From NCBI GenBank assembly GCA_020055645.1, contig CM034548.1, forward strand, positions 40,292,296-40,356,295: a stretch of 64,000 bases of DNA, in the 5' to 3' direction. Made by a program: the position numbers and the translations under genes. Positions 13,201 to 28,215 of the stretch are shown here, piece after piece (position 1 is the stretch's first letter; each line of letters starts with the position of its first letter). Origin of the DNA: Tomocerus qinae (lineage: Eukaryota; Arthropoda; Collembola; Entomobryomorpha; Tomoceridae). Under the pieces are notes generated by a model. That model saw only the letters and a program-made list of their open reading frames with translations. It made no database searches and had not been told where the DNA came from.

Positions 13201-16200
13201 TAAATCTTTCATTTTGAAGAAACGAATAAAGATGATTGTATAAATATGTGAGTAGTTACCAAGTTACATCACAATAATCTACTATTTCGCTTTTGTTGTA
13301 AATATTGGAGAAGTTGCTTGGAGAAAGTCAAAGCAAAAGGGTCTGTGAATTGAAACGTTGCCTTCGGGTGAAGCTGTAGAAATACTAAACAAGTTTTGTT
13401 GTATTCCTGGAATAGGTAACTGAATGTATGTTATAGAAATCTGTTTTCGTTATTTCAGTTGAGTCGAATCTTTCTATTTCTTCATTTGTGATCTGATGTG
13501 GTTTGTTTGGTGGTTCTGGGTGTATCTGCAGTTTAGATGATGGGTTTGATGTCGGATGCTACGAACATTTCTTTCATTTCATCTTCTTTCTCCTCCGCGT
13601 TGTTGGCATGTCATTTTTCCTGACTACTCCCAATATCCCGACTTTGACCACACTCTCGTCTTCCTCGAATCTAATCATAACGTCTTATCAGATTTCTCTG
13701 TATACTTAGAATTATTTATCCTTTAGCTTTCTCTTAAAAGAAAAGTCCATTCTAGCAAACTATTTGTGTACACGTAAATAAAATCGGTATTATTGGGTGA
13801 CATGATACATCAAAGTAGGCGTGCCACATTTTTGTGGAAGAATGTTGAGTCACAGTCATTTAAAATCCAGTTAAGCTGAGCTAGTTTAGTCGCTGGCAGT
13901 TTGCAGAGTTTCGTAATATCCTTGCATCGTTAGAGTCTCGTATTTGGCAGCAATGTTTATTAGATGTACATCATTCAAACGCTTTGGGGTTAGGTGCACT
14001 GTATACGCTTACGGTGGCAATTTCTTTTACTAATGTACTCATACCTCAAGGTACCTGTAGTCTATGTATAGTGCAGTGCTATTTATATTTTCCCAACCTA
14101 AGTACGTAAAGTGTCTTGTAGTAGAAAAAAGTCTAGCTATATTTATCGTTGCACCATGGAGGAATAATAGAGTTGGGGTATTACGTATATATAAGGAAGG
14201 ATTTTGCTAAGAAAAGGGAGTAAATGTTAGAATGAAGACGTATCTTTAAATCCTTAGCCAGCCTGCAGCCAAGATTAAAAATATCTACGGGAAAGAACGG
14301 CATTTCTTCTGTGTAATGTTGGTGGCCTAGAAAATAAATGGGTTTTACATTTGCACGTAATATTTGGGATACGTCGTGTGGTACTTATCTGTCTGTCGGC
14401 ACTAATACAGACACAGTGGCATTAGAAGAAGGCAGAATGACCTAGTAATAGTCGTTGTGCTGTGGCTACAGTGCATTTCCACAATTTCTTCCGTGAGAGT
14501 GCAGTGTAAGTGGAGTAGGTACATTTTGAAGAATACTCTTATGATTTTAGCCAGAGAGTTTAAGGAAAAAGGAATCCGGAAAGCCTTTTATTGTGAGTTT
14601 CCTGCTGGACTAGGATGGCTCTGACCTCGCTCTCCACTTCCTACCAATACTATTACTTGTATTATGTATGATTTTGTTTCCATTACTTCTATATTTTGGA
14701 GCTCTCACTCTGACTCAGTGGCCCTAAGTATAAATCCAACCAGTCAGTAGCCAGAGGAGGAAATTTTTAAGAGCTGAGCAACTTTAGAAAAGTATTGAAT
14801 TAAGAATGTGTGTAGTCCGTCCAATTTTCTGGTCTGACTGACTGGAAAAAGACGAAGCCACTTAGTTGCCCAGATAAGTAAACGGTTTATCTATACTTCC
14901 ATCAAAACTTGTCCGACTTCATCTCCCGTATAACTCAAATGCACTATCTCTCCTCTTTCTGCCTACAGTAAGTGGTATAGTAGCTAGGTGTATTTTCTCT
15001 CTCCACCGAAGGGCTATGCAAACTTTTGGACACACTAATCGTAAATAAGTAAACGGGGAAGTGGAGCAGCGTCGCGTTGCGTTGTGGTGGACTTTCTGGA
15101 CTCGTCGACTCCCTGCCCACTCAGTCAACGCTAACACCATAAAAGCTCTATTTTTTATTTTCTCGGCAACTGCAGTCACCAGGCAGGACTCAACTTTCCC
15201 AGTCAGTGAATAAATATGTGCAAATCTCACGTCAATCTTTTCCAGCCAGAGGCACTTACACGACTTTTGACAAACTGAACAACAATTCAACTTCCGTATA
15301 ACTTTCTCAGTCAGCTCCTCCACAGCCACTCACTCATCTTCTGTAAAATATTTATTTATATCATATACCTACCCCTTTAGACATATTACAAAAAGATCTC
15401 AAACTATCACATTCCTTGTTTTGTGGTACTCTCTCTTCAATCAATATTTTTATTTTCCTCTCAAACTTTCACAAGATACCTCACTCACCCGTCTTCTGTT
15501 TTGCTGTTACAAATTTGATACACTGTTAAACAGTTTTAAAGCATACTTATTCTTGAGAGTCTTCTAGTAAGTATGATTCAAATAATATAGTCTGACTTGC
15601 TAACAAATACTATTATAATATACTAGTACATAGTTTAGGTACTATAAGAATGACGAAGGAAAGTGTATCTGGGTCAAATCAGGTTGGCAGGTTCTTAAAA
15701 CCCATTTCAGTAGTATTACTTGGTCTAAATAGAGTTAGGCAGTATATCAAGCATAAAATTCGGTTTGTACTGTAATGCAATTTGAAGAGTCGAAATAAGC
15801 TCAAGTACGGAAGAATAAAAGTTAAGATGCGTGTAATTCTCACTACGGCAGTGGCATGGACGACTCCGTTGGGTTGGCCTTGGCGTAAGTGTGAGTAAGT
15901 GCATGAGAGACTTGATGTTTGTGAATTGTCTCATGATGATGACTGTAACTATCTAAATGGATGAGGAAGATGTAATCATTTGTAGACATTACCATTTTGC
16001 CAGAGGTGCTGTTTCTGTGTGCGGGTTGTGGTTTGGCTTTGTATAACTATCTCTTTACGTCTGCCTCTGTACACTAGTAATCCCTTCTATACAATGCCAT
16101 ACTATACAATAATTATATTCTCTTCCCTATTGTTTTCTATAATCACTTGGTATATGCTTCTTTGTCTCGTCCTCACAACCAAGAACTTGGCACGTTGAGA

Positions 16201-19200
16201 AATATTTAATTTGAAGAGGGTTGGAAGACATGACAGTTCTTACAGAAATAAGAAAATTGATAATTGTCATAATCAATTTATAGAAATTGAAATGGCGTAA
16301 ACATGCCAATTGAAGTGTATTGAATTTTACTTATGCATTCTTTATGATACGGTAGAAAATGATGATGAGTGTGGGACAGGATGAACATTCTTCTTCAGTG
16401 TTAGGTTATATGAATAAGTAAATGGTTATGATTGATGAAGTACAAAGTAGAGGCGGTGCATTAGGTAATGGCTGTAGTAGTAGTAGGTGCATAATGTGGT
16501 GCACTGTTTTAAGAGAAGTACTCTTCTGGTTCTCCTGCTGGTGGCATTATTCATTTCATTACTCACTAAAACTCACATCATGCATCACGTCACTGTCTGT
16601 TATGTTGCGGAGGAAAGTCTACTCCTTGCAGTTTTGCATAGGGTGGTGCTAGTTAGCAAAGTGAATTTATCTGAGTGAACTGAAGTTCTCAAAGTCGCTC
16701 AACTCGAACTGAGGCATCAGTTCTGCAGCCACGAAAACCACCTCCTCCACTAACCGTCGTTTCATTGCTTACTTAGAGGAACTCCTTGCATGATTGCCTG
16801 CATTGCATGACTCGGATTTCGGCTTCAATTGCGAAAATGATTAAGTCATGTTGTTTGTTAGCTGATTTATTTGATATTTCATAGTAGAAGAGAAGAAAGA
16901 GAGTGTGTGCGGAGACAAACCGAAGGAATCCAATCTAACCCACTCAGTCTTGTCTGGAATGACACTCATTTCACGTTGATTTCATGCCGTGGAATTCCAT
17001 CCAACAACGGCACTAACAAAAATTATTGCAAATTCCTTACATTGCTCTCTGTTTTTAAATCAGCTTATGAGATTTCCTCCTTTATCACATTTAAAAAATG
17101 CTCCTCCTATATCATATTGTATTTATTTTCCTAGTGCATAATGTATTTTCTTTTGTAGTCGTAGTACATTGACCTATTAACACGTAGCATAGCGGCGAGA
17201 ATTATACCAGCTGTAAACCCCCTCTGGTTTCATATGTAGAGCTAATAAAGATTTACTACCGTATACATGGAGAATGGGCACTTCAATTAAAATCCCCATT
17301 TTTATAGCTACGGAATTTTTTAATATCTCTAAGCAAATAACACGAGACATAAAAAATGCGAATTGCTACTCATCTGTGTCATGTGCAACCACCGTATCTA
17401 CACACAGACTTATTGTTATTTTCCATTATTCCATGCCCTGTGTAAATAGTAGTAGCAATAATTGTGGTTTTTGATGACGATGTATTATATTTCAATTTTA
17501 GTCCTTGGTTACAGTAGCTACACAAACATGGTGGTGGCTACATTTGGTTTTACTGTATGGTAATCAAAATGAACCTTTGGGGTGTGATAGGTGTGAACAA
17601 AACCGTGTGTTTGGGGTTTCTAGTTTTATGTACTGTACTGTAGTAGTGCATATAATTACATACAATAATTTATTGCAGACTAATATTTGCTAATGAATAA
17701 TTACGACTATTCTCTTTCTATGTAATTGCTTTGTTTACTGCATAATTAATCGTCTTTCCTTTTCTAAGGAGAACATGCTCTAAGTAATAATTCAAGGGTG
17801 TATGTCTCATGATGTGACTCATATTTCCCATTCGTCATGTAAAAGAATAACTTATGTACAAAAATAATTCACCCAAACTCTCAGCTTAGCTTTAGCCATG
17901 CTGTATGAGTAATTCACATCAGAGAAGTAGAAAAAACTAATAAAGTTAGATATAGAGAATGGCTACAAGTTACAGATGCCAGATGCTCCCATCCCGTACA
18001 AACAAGACATAGGTACATAAATAGGAATGTAGGCAGCTGATTGTTGGAGGTTTATTTAGGTAGTTGTTGAGATGTAAATTGAGTTTTGTGTTCCACTACT
18101 GTATGTGCAAAGGAAAGGAAAAGTCAATAACGAGAAACATCAGCCTGCTCTATATAGGAGCTTTGAGTTTTCGGTTTTACTCCTATAATATGCACTCTAC
18201 CAATTGTAATATAGATAGTAGTTGCTAGAATATTATACATACTTACTTAAGTAAGTTAAACACGCAAAGTTCCATATGCAAACAAAGTACATGGTAGTAA
18301 CTCCAAATAGTGTATCTCTCTCTCCTACATTATCATAGGTACATATCATAGCGTGTATTTATGCGAACAAAGTGGGAGCGACAAATTTGCATTATAGGAA
18401 AAGGACTTTTCGAGGAATATTGGCTGATATAATGTCAGTGTTTTCAATGTAGTACCGTTTTATGTGCAGATATTTAGGTAGACAACGCTATAAGGAGGGA
18501 AGCAGGAGAGAAATTGCAAATGGATTGTCTAGTAGATGTCTTGTCTTCCTCGACATGAAAAGAGGGAGTTTGTTGGTTACACATAAGTGTGTATTATTAT
18601 GATATGTGTGTATGCAAAGTGAAGTGTGTGGAGTAAAAGATGAGATTAGACATGAGAGGAGGAGATAAGGGTACATTAGATAACCATGCTACATGAGATG
18701 CTACATTACTCTTATGCATATCTCCAGCAGATACCTAAATACCCACAGCCTCGATGCATTATTCTATTATTATTAGAACTACATAGACCTAGGAAATATT
18801 GTTATTGTGTGCGCACTATTTACATCTTTTGGCTAGGTATTATATATATAGAGAGAGGAAGTAGTATAGAAAGAGGTTGGGTGGGTGGGTACGGTAGTCA
18901 TACATAGCACTCGAAGGAAAAGATCTCTCTGGATGATTGCAATAAGGTATCCTTTTAATGCGTCTTCTGTGTACTGTAAAATAAAGTAAAGAAGTAGACG
19001 TTGGAAGTGGAACTGGAGATGCAGAAAATGATGCATGTATGATATATGTGTGCAATGAAGCAGTAAAAGTTCCAGAGTTTTGTCGGCGTCTCCTCAATCA
19101 CCTCACACACTTCCCATCCCCTTTGAGACTTATACTTTCATAATATTTGATATACTCGAAAATCCTCTATTTATTAATAATAAGATACTAATGACCAAGA

Positions 19201-22200
19201 ATATAATCAATAAATTAAATGTTATTTTTATTAAGAGACTCTGTAATTTTAGATGGGAATGAAATTGGCTCTGATGCAATAATAGTGAGTACTATGTCCA
19301 TGTGCAGAGATAAAATGTACTAAATGAAGATTTTACAACTATGCAGTATATTACGAGATAGTGTTGGGATACTAGAGTAATGTATGAGGGCACTTTGGTA
19401 GTACAAGGAGATAATAATCAAATTGTATGCATTCACACAGTCGGCTCTAACCCTTGGTGAACAGAGATGTGAAGCTAACAATCAGTCTGGAAATGTATGA
19501 GATGATTTCTTTTTTTGCGAGAGTAGTAATAGGTCATAAGGTAGCCATATCTGGGATAGCTTTCTTGTGGGCTATGCAGAGAATATAAGTCAGTGTACCG
19601 CACAGGACAGCCACGCAAGGAGAATAAGAAGATATGATTCAATTCAATTTTGCTTAAGTTTACTTTGCTCTCTCCGTTCTGTTTTTCTTGGAGTTTTTCT
19701 TTTGCCATTTCTTCTTTTCCTGGAGTTTTCTGTGTATTAAGAGATGGCCTAGATGGGATGCTTAATGGCATGTTGTTATGTACCTACAATGCATACAGGA
19801 AAGCAGATCTTGCGAGTGTAAGTAAGTAAGTGCTTTAGTTTTTCTTTCATTCACAATGCTCTCATAATAAGTTGGATGGCAGTAGGTAACCAGATAGGAC
19901 TTTCCATCATCATCGTCCTTGTAATGTTATCAGTACAACTCAGCTAACCCAACCAACCAACATTGCATAGTTAAGTGCAATTCGACTGTACTGAACTAAC
20001 TAAGTGACTCTATTAAATTATGCTGTATAAAACATCTTCCTTTCATTTCAAATCCCATTATTGGCTCGAGTTTATTTATTTAGTGTCCTTTATGGTTTGC
20101 TGCGTTGGGGCTCAATTCTCCTCCGATGCATACTCCTATACCTAGATTATTCATTTACTCCTCTCCTTCACATTAGCCCACACAATTCCGCTCGTGCTAA
20201 AAGTAAATACCAATAGTAAAAATAAGGTGCATGTGGCTCTACATAATAATGCATTGTAAACAAACTACATGTAATGCTGACGTATACGCAAAAGGAGAAA
20301 CCTCCTTGTCTGTCTGCTTTTACATGTAAAATACAAATCACCATCGATCGTATTTACGCTTACAGCACTGGGAATTCTATTGCATCACTTTCAATTTGTA
20401 GTTATAATTAGTCGCTCTAACAATTTATGACTGGTGTTACTTGATATTATACTTACATCCTTTTGCTTTTCAGAAACAAATTATAAGATTAAGAGCTGTG
20501 TAAGTGTATTGACTTATGTATTAGTATTGACGTAAAAAACTTTCACTGACAAGACTTGTATTGACGTAAAAGTGGTAATTAGTAATTAATTGAAATCAAT
20601 TACATAATGCAGCCATTTATATGCATCATTTTAAAATCTTGGATAGGCTGTTACATAATATAGCCTGCCAATGATAGTTTGTAGGAATAATTATCTTGGT
20701 ACTTTCACTGAAGAGGAACACGGTTAGCTTTTCTTCTGTAAATGCATGAAATGTTTTGTTTGTAGAGGTAGGACTTAGTACCTGAACAAAGACATAGGAA
20801 TGAGTTATAGTTGTGATTATGCTGTCAATTGGAGTGTAATCAGAATAGAGGTTTGCAGTGCAGGGATTTTTATTGATTAGACATTAGGAAAGTTGAAGGT
20901 ATCTTTTTGAATGTAAAGCTCGTATAATATATCTGCAGTAATGTTAATGAGTTGAGGAAAGCAGCCATTAGTGTTTGACAGCTAAAAGGACGAAGGAAAA
21001 GCGTTGCAGCATTTATATTTTGCATGCACAATTACATTTTGGCAATTTTAGTGTAGTAGTAGCATGAATGTATGGTAAGCTGTTCACATTCACACGTTAG
21101 TTAGGAGTGCCTAAATTCCTTGAATAATATATTATATGGTAGCTGTAATAACTGCATGTAGGTATATAGTTTTAGGAGCTCTGAGGTCATTCACATAGAG
21201 AGTCCATGAATATAACTGCATTTATTATTATTAGGGTAGTGTGTTTCATTTTGTGGCTTTTGTTTGTGAGGCAGGCTCATTAGAAGAAATAAGTTTTGGA
21301 ATTCTAATAGAGAGAATAGGAGAGGTATCAAGTAGCGATAGAAATTATCTATTCATTATTCGATTAAGGAAAGAGTCAAAGCTGGGGAAATCAATAAGAA
21401 TTGTTTTCTGTTGTTCTGTGACTTAATAATAACTACAATAAGAAGTTTGTCGAGCATCTACACTCATTATACTCGTAGTGTATGATTATTATATGTGCAA
21501 TGCCGTGTAGGTCTGTATAATGCATGTAGCTCTTGTTTTGAACTTGCTGTTAGAGTCAGTCAGTTTGCTACTTAATGAGCATTCGAGTCTTCCATTCCCT
21601 TCGTTTAGCTATCTATTTATTATTTACTCCACTCTACTTCTACACTTCTTTCCTAGACTGCATTGGCTCCCACGCTGCATACTTAGTTCGAGTTCGGGTA
21701 TATCAATTCTTAACTATGTGCTATTTAGGTATATCTAATTATGTTATCCTTACATTACTTATAGCCAACTCTATGCAAACTGCGGATGTATTGGTTGTTT
21801 GTCTTCAGTTTAGTTGGCGTGGTGAGAATGTTATGCAAAGTCAGCTAATGTGGTGCAAAGTAATCTAATCTTCTGTTGTTCCAGCATTGTTCTATCTGCC
21901 TCGCATCTAATGTAACGTAACAAAATGCAAACTAAGCTTTTCCTCTAAAGTATTTCTATTACCACGCTCTAGTCCGAACTTTCGGTATCAATTGCACGCA
22001 TAAAGACTTCATGTACTACAGGGTTACTATATTTCTTCGCCCATACCCTGAACAATCATTTTTACCTAATAGAAAGTATTCTCACGGCACTGCTTTACAA
22101 TCGTTTTTGCCATGCTAGGTTTCATGGAACAGATCACCCTTTTGAGGTCGAGTTTGTAAAGTACATTCTCTAACTCTGTAAAATGGAGCCATTAGACATC

Positions 22201-25200
22201 TGCCCTGCCTAGTCATTGTTTACTAATAGCTATGGAAATTGTTTCTTATCCGCCAACAGTCTAATTCATAGTGACCCTGTATGTACAAACCGCTCGATGG
22301 AGAAAGTTCGGTTCATTTATTAACATTTTCATTCCTTCGCCCTTTTTGTTTTTCTTTGCTCTTTTGAGAATTGTAAATAATAACCAGAGAAAAAAAAGCG
22401 TAGTGGTTGCCGATACAATAGTGCGAAGCATGGTATATATCATATTATGCAATATTTAGTACAAGGCATGAATTGTGAAGTTTGCCAGCCATTTCCAAGC
22501 TTTCTGCTCATCCCTTATCAAATTAACTTTGTTAGGTACCTACATGTGAATTTTCGTTTTGGTTTTTATTTCATCCAAAATCCTTTTAGGTTGAATTTAG
22601 TTATTGAATTAGCTACAAATAAATATTTTGAAACTGATTGATAGACATATTGTATTGTATTTATATAGTAATTTCCTTAATGTCGATGTAATTTTAAATA
22701 GTGTCCCCTGAAAAATCTTGTAGAGTATTTTTAGATGTCGTATTAATCATTTTTTTAAAAAGATTTTTGTAATATAAACTACATATTATTATTAACTAGC
22801 AAATTGTAATTGATATGTACAGACATGTTATAAGGAGGAGGACAGCAAAGATTACTCATTAGTGCTTAGATAATTTGACTTGCTGCATGGAGATACAGGT
22901 ACCTACTAGTCTGAGTGTCAGCCACACGACAGACAGCTCGGTATGCCCACGATTAAAATTAAACGTCGTGTTAAGAGACGTAGTGTCTTAATGCATTTAC
23001 CTAATAAGTGTAATTTATGTAGAAGTAAGTCGATTAATTTTAGAATAGTATATTTGGTTGGGGGATACGCAGTTGTAGATAAACTCTGACTTAGCACGAT
23101 ATGTAGCTAAAGAAACATGAAATTAGTTTCGTTAACTGCCGTATAAAATAAGGGGAATTAGTGATAGCAGTTGTAGCTTGTAGTTGTGGCTGCGTGTTAA
23201 ATATGTTGTGGTAGTCTTCTTCATTTGTCTTTATCGTAAATATAGTTACATCCCTATTGTTTCTATGTAGATGGATGTCTACTTATTAAGCTTGTGCAAA
23301 GGTCACAAATCCTAATCGCCCTTTGTTTTATTCCCACTCGTTGCTAGTATTGTATTATATTATGTTGCATGGTTTCCGATTGTCTGCGTTGCGTACCGAA
23401 CTAATGCTTGATGGTGAAGATGCTTTCTCACAAATACTTTACCTACACTTATTGTATAGCAACAGTTGTATAAGCAGTCCTATCTATCAATTCAGCTTCC
23501 TATACAAAGGCTATTGCTGTCATTTTAATGGGTATTACAATCTCCCATCCAGGACACTGTTCATAAACGATTACATTCAGAGTAGGAATATTCTTTTATC
23601 TAAATAAACCAAAGAAAGACATTCTGACATGCCGAAATATTAGGGACTAGTAAAAATATATTTACATGACCTAGCTGATGCCCGACCATTGTAGCCTTAC
23701 AAAAGTTATTTAATTCATTTAATATTATATAAGCTCAACGTTTATATAAAAGCCGAAATTTTCTTATAATACAGGGACTTGTGCATTAAAGTATGTGCAT
23801 TTAAATATGAAGTATAATTATTTTTGTCAGAGTGTTTATCTGTGTTGTTAATGATATTTTTCAGATTAAAAGTTTTCCATAGGTTATTCTAGGACTGTAA
23901 TTGTAGATATTACTGTCAAATACATTTACAAAATGGTCTATAAGATTAACAAAGGTTAAAATTGAAATATGAGATGTTATTTTATAGCTAGTGCATAGGT
24001 TAAAAGTTCGTCAACTGCCAACAGTATTGCAGTACTTGGGTTGTTCTTAATTTGTGCAGGGTATTATGGGTGTGTTGAATAGTTGAATGGTTTCATTTGC
24101 ACATAGTAAAAGTTGAGCTGTCAGAAAAGCTAACGAAAGGAAACCACGAGTCAGCAATAAATGTTGTGCTATAATAAAGATAATCGTCGTATAATAATAT
24201 TAATAATTGTGTGACTTGCCGTTTAGAGACGTTCGTTGACATTGTCTTTCTGCGTGAGTCATTTCATTGTAAAATGTGAGGGGAGCTTTTCAGATTAGAT
24301 ACATGCATAATACAATTTAGACGCATCCACGCAACAGGCTCACTAAATCATCATTCTGTGCACTCATCATAATGATATTTTCATCACATAGACTTTATTA
24401 CACAGTGTCGTATACCATTTACTACTGTAGAGTTCCGTATTGTATTGCAGCAAAGAGATAACACGCTCTTCTTAAATGTCGTTCTTTGTCTGTCACTGCA
24501 GTTCAAGCACTTTTCTGAATGCCTTTTACAATTAGTTTAGTAGTTAAACGTGGTCCCATTGACAACACCGTCCAAATAATTCCTCCTGTCTGTGTGAAAC
24601 AAAGTTTTTACTATTTTCATAATGTTTTCTGTCTGCAATCAAACAAGTTAATGTAGTCACACTAACACGTAACGCTTGGAATAAAACTGTCTCCACAATT
24701 AAATTCGACGAAAACATTCTGTGAACTTGTAATGTAAGAGTGCAACTCAGCATACGAATAAGGAAGTCTTACAATAATATGGTAATTACTGATAAATATA
24801 TTACCGAAGTGGAGGATTTGTGATAATTTCTATAGAATGTTGCAAATGGTGCAGTATACTCATCATTATCTCTGTGGTTATGTTTCGAAATACTATTTTT
24901 GTCTGTAATATTATACAATTTCATGTTGTGACCTTTTGTACCAAGTTTACTTCCGGTCAATCACAGCTAAAAATAATGTCTTGGATTAAAATAAGTTTTT
25001 CTGTGTCAACAAAGTACGGTACCAGTTTAGTTTAGCAGTAAAGGTACCAGAGAATTGTATTATTCTTTCAATTACTTAATGGTACCTCTTGTGTCATATT
25101 AACATAATTAAATGAAAAGTGCTATGTAAGTGTTAGTAATACGATTAGTTCTACTTCTAGGCAAAATCGTGTCAGTAGTAAATAATCGCGGTTTGGTAAT

Positions 25201-25829
25201 TAGTTATAATTAAATTGCATCGACACCTTACGTTTACCTAGCATCACATGCATTTAGCATTGGCTGATAATTGGCTTGGGTTTTATTTCCACTTGTAAAT
25301 ATGTACATACTAATTTCAAATTAATACAAAAGTTGTATCAGTTTACTAAGTTATTGTTCCTACATGCCAAGCCTTACCTTTCATTATTCCACTTCCAGTC
25401 AATAAAAGCCATAAAAGACATGCACACAACGTCCCAGTTACAATCTTACAATACAAAGAACAAAAAATATAAATACAAAGCATGCCAAAACTGAAGACTG
25501 ACATACATAGGTAGAATAATTCAAACTCTGGCTTCCGTAATAGTCACTAATATGGTTTCACAACGTTTGCATTTAGTGTATAATATTTGTGTTATAGACT
25601 TTGTGTGTCTATTAAAATATGTCAAAGTACTATATTAATAACATTTTTATAGGTAAATGGGGCAATGTTCTAATAAATTATTCTTTTATTATTTGCCACT
25701 ATTCTTCCTGATTTTTGGTGTAGTTTTAAAGCAACAGTTTTGATTTTGTGATTGTGACGGAACTTATTATAACTTGTTATTGAAAGACACGTTGCCATTG
25801 TATTGACTCTTCTTGTTTATCTATTTCAG
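1250..25829. other. Long gene-poor stretch, no supportable gene
   Basis: About 24.6 kb of AT-rich sequence. All open frames are below about 140 codons, lack recognisable domains and overlap other frames as expected by chance. I found no convincing splice-flanked conserved exon. It contains scattered simple repeats, for example at 10520. It could be intergenic or a giant intron of a gene extending outside the window. The sequence does not decide between these. Confidence 0.5.
10520..10535. repeat. (GGAT)4 microsatellite
   Basis: Four perfect GGAT units in non-coding sequence. Confidence 0.9.
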
Positions 25830-25942
25830 AGCAACTTCCAATTCCAAGTCATCACTACGTGTCAATCTTTTTGAAGCCATCATTATTTGCATGGTAAAAA
25901 TAGATGCTCAGCTGAAAATCACTCTAGGAGATCAATACTCAG
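25830..25942 (+). other. Exon-like block with strong splice signals, gene unknown
   Basis: The block is preceded by a pyrimidine-rich acceptor (ttgtttatctatttcag) and followed by a consensus donor (CAG|GTAAGA), giving a 113-base candidate exon. One frame is open across it, reading about 37 residues that include VNLFEAIIICMVK and ITLGDQYSG. I do not recognise the peptide and found no partner exons nearby. It could be a true coding or untranslated exon of a gene with large introns, or a chance pairing of splice motifs in AT-rich DNA. Splice signals are what I see. Membership of a gene is inference. Confidence 0.25.
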
Positions 25943-27939
25943 GTAAGATTCTATTTTACGACATTGGCGTACTTTTATTTAGGTCAATACTAATGCTAAT
26001 TTATTAGGTAAGCCCTAAAACAAAATAGGAGATTCGAGGAAGGGTCTTGAATGAAATGCTTTTAAATCGACATTAGACTCTGCAGGGCCGTATTTTACCC
26101 AAAGGGATAATCCCTAATTCAAATATAGTTTGCAAAAGCCCCATGGAACAAATCCTCCTCAAAAAATCATATGTCGCTAGTTCATAATTCTTTTCCTTTG
26201 GGACCGGTGCGTAAGGTGTATAAGTAGCAGTTAGGTAAAATAAGAGTCTCTTCCTGCACCCTGGTGAGAGTTCTCTTCTCTCACCCCGTCCATAGAGCAT
26301 GTAACACACGTTTTTTAAAAATGTCCAAAAGAGACTGGAGCGTGGCTGAAATGAATCTGGATTACCCATTTTTAATGTAAGTAGACAGGTTGAGTACCAC
26401 ACGCACGTGCGTTATGCTTTAACACATGGCTGTCTGTTTATCTTGACCCTGATGCTCTATCTGGGATGACACTGTCAGTCCACGTTACTGACAGTTACAG
26501 CTAGAAAAGAAATGAAAGAGTCAAGTCAAAGTCAAATCAGCTAAAGCGAAAGACTGACGACGGTGTTTTTGGAGCTCCAGTATTTACTTTTTCTTCGGTT
26601 GACGTCCCTCCCATCAACTCTCATGGATTTTCTATTAAATGGCCACAATGTCTCTATGGTTAAGTGTTTCTTCCTATAATCTGTCAGGTAGACAATTTAC
26701 AATAAAAGCCACATGGACAAATACTAGGAGAAACATTGAATTGAGCTGTGTATTAAAGCATGTGCAATTTGGGATTTCCCCACCAAATGTGAACTGTTTA
26801 AAATTGATTGCTCAGTTAAAATCCACTTTGTATTTCATTTTTAATAACTTCTATCACATGAACCCAAAGTGTTTGCTACTCCATCATTTTAGACGCCAAC
26901 TGACCAATTTGATGATAATGTGGAGGACGTTTGCATGAAAATGTAGCTTAGCTTTTAACAGAATCTACCAATGTGGGGTTACACGATACGGTTTTGAAAA
27001 GATGTTTTGGTACAATCATGATTGAAATACATACATTCATGTACATAATATAGTATAAAATGGCGTCCCTCTACGCCCCAGTTAGTGCCCAATAAATTTT
27101 TACTCATCTAAATGATTAGTCCGTATTATTCTGATTTAGCATTAGCTTCTGGTATGGATTAAAATAATTGGAGCACCTATTTGTTTAGTATTCTTTCTAT
27201 AAATTACTATACAATTATCAATGTAGAAATGCACATTCTTGCGATTCAATTGAATTTAATTTAACGACGTATTTGTCCATTGAAACTATTGTAGGATTTG
27301 GAACAAGAGGCAGATATGGAATTGTTGAGAGGATAGGAATGGCTATTGTGTTATTGTAGATAATTAAGGGTTCTTTAGAAGTTTTGTTTTGGAAAGAAAA
27401 TATAAGGCCGTAATGAAGGAACTTTCTAGTATGCACTAAATGATGTCACTGACTATCCATAATTATAGTTTGGTCAACTTTAATGAATTAGAAAGATTTT
27501 GTTTCGAGTGGTAATGTCGGTTGACGCTGTCGTCATTACATTTAATTGACTCAAGCGAGTTTTGTCCTAAGAGGATTCGATCGAACAAGTCACAACATAG
27601 TATTCTTTGATGTGGCTGACTCTCTCGCGAATATTATGAGCATTTATGTGCCAATAATTTAAATAGTAAAACACAGTTGTTGTAAAACTTGTGTCAAAAG
27701 TTCGAGGAGTTAGTCGAGCGTGGATGTCCTGCTTGATTTTGGTCAGATATAGCAAAAAGCATGTTCCTATGTGAAGTAAATTATAGATGACTGACTACGT
27801 GTTGTGAAAGGTTACTGCACTGTCTACTAACGACCAGGGCATTCTGAATTATTTGGTTTTAGGCAGGCTGATTTGCCTCTACTCCACACTACTAGATTGT
27901 CTTGTCGAGGAAATCTGCATGGAAAACAAGAGAACTCAG
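25943..27939. other. Non-coding, nothing recognised
   Basis: Contains only unrecognised short open frames (the longest, 26073-26402 on the - strand, has no domain). No repeats or RNA genes were identified. Confidence 0.5.
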
Positions 27940-28215
27940 CACAAGTATTAACTTAATAACCAGTAATTAGGGTGAACACAATGTTGTACTGTGAGCAGTG
28001 GAAATCCAATTTAAATGTTGCTATGCGAGAATTATCTTGCAAGACTGACTCGCACTTACTGGATATGTGACATTAAGTGATATCTGCCTGACTCCATCAA
28101 ACCATGTACATGGATGGCACTCAAAAGATATAATACCTACTTTAAACAAATGAGCCTATCCTGGATTGACCTCTCTATCATCCTCGAGAAATCAAATTAA
28201 GAATACCTGCTGGGG
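27940..28215 (+). mobile_element. Decayed LINE ORF2 C-terminal fragment
   Basis: Conceptual translation across stops and at least one frameshift matches, in order and spacing, the region just after the reverse transcriptase of the LINE at 45-49.6 kb. There is a YCE block (VECG in the better copy), then YW..., LPD..., AL, and then SWIDLSIILEKSN against SWVSQFKILLEKAN. The distance from AL to SW is identical (14 residues) in both copies. The fragment has several in-frame stops and no preserved ends. It is an old 5'- and 3'-eroded copy of a related non-LTR family. It may extend to about 28500 but the similarity fades there. Confidence 0.55.

Noticed and set aside
14919-15329. 136-codon open frame on the - strand, the longest outside Rap1, the LINE, the 54.4-kb GC-rich island and the 63.5-kb exon
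   Set aside because: It opens with a non-ATG codon, shows no domain, signal peptide or clear splice context, and its length is within chance for a locally stop-poor stretch.
26083-26110. CAGGGCCGTATTT, similar to terminal sequences of some DNA transposons
   Set aside because: No matching inverted end or target duplication was found within several kb.
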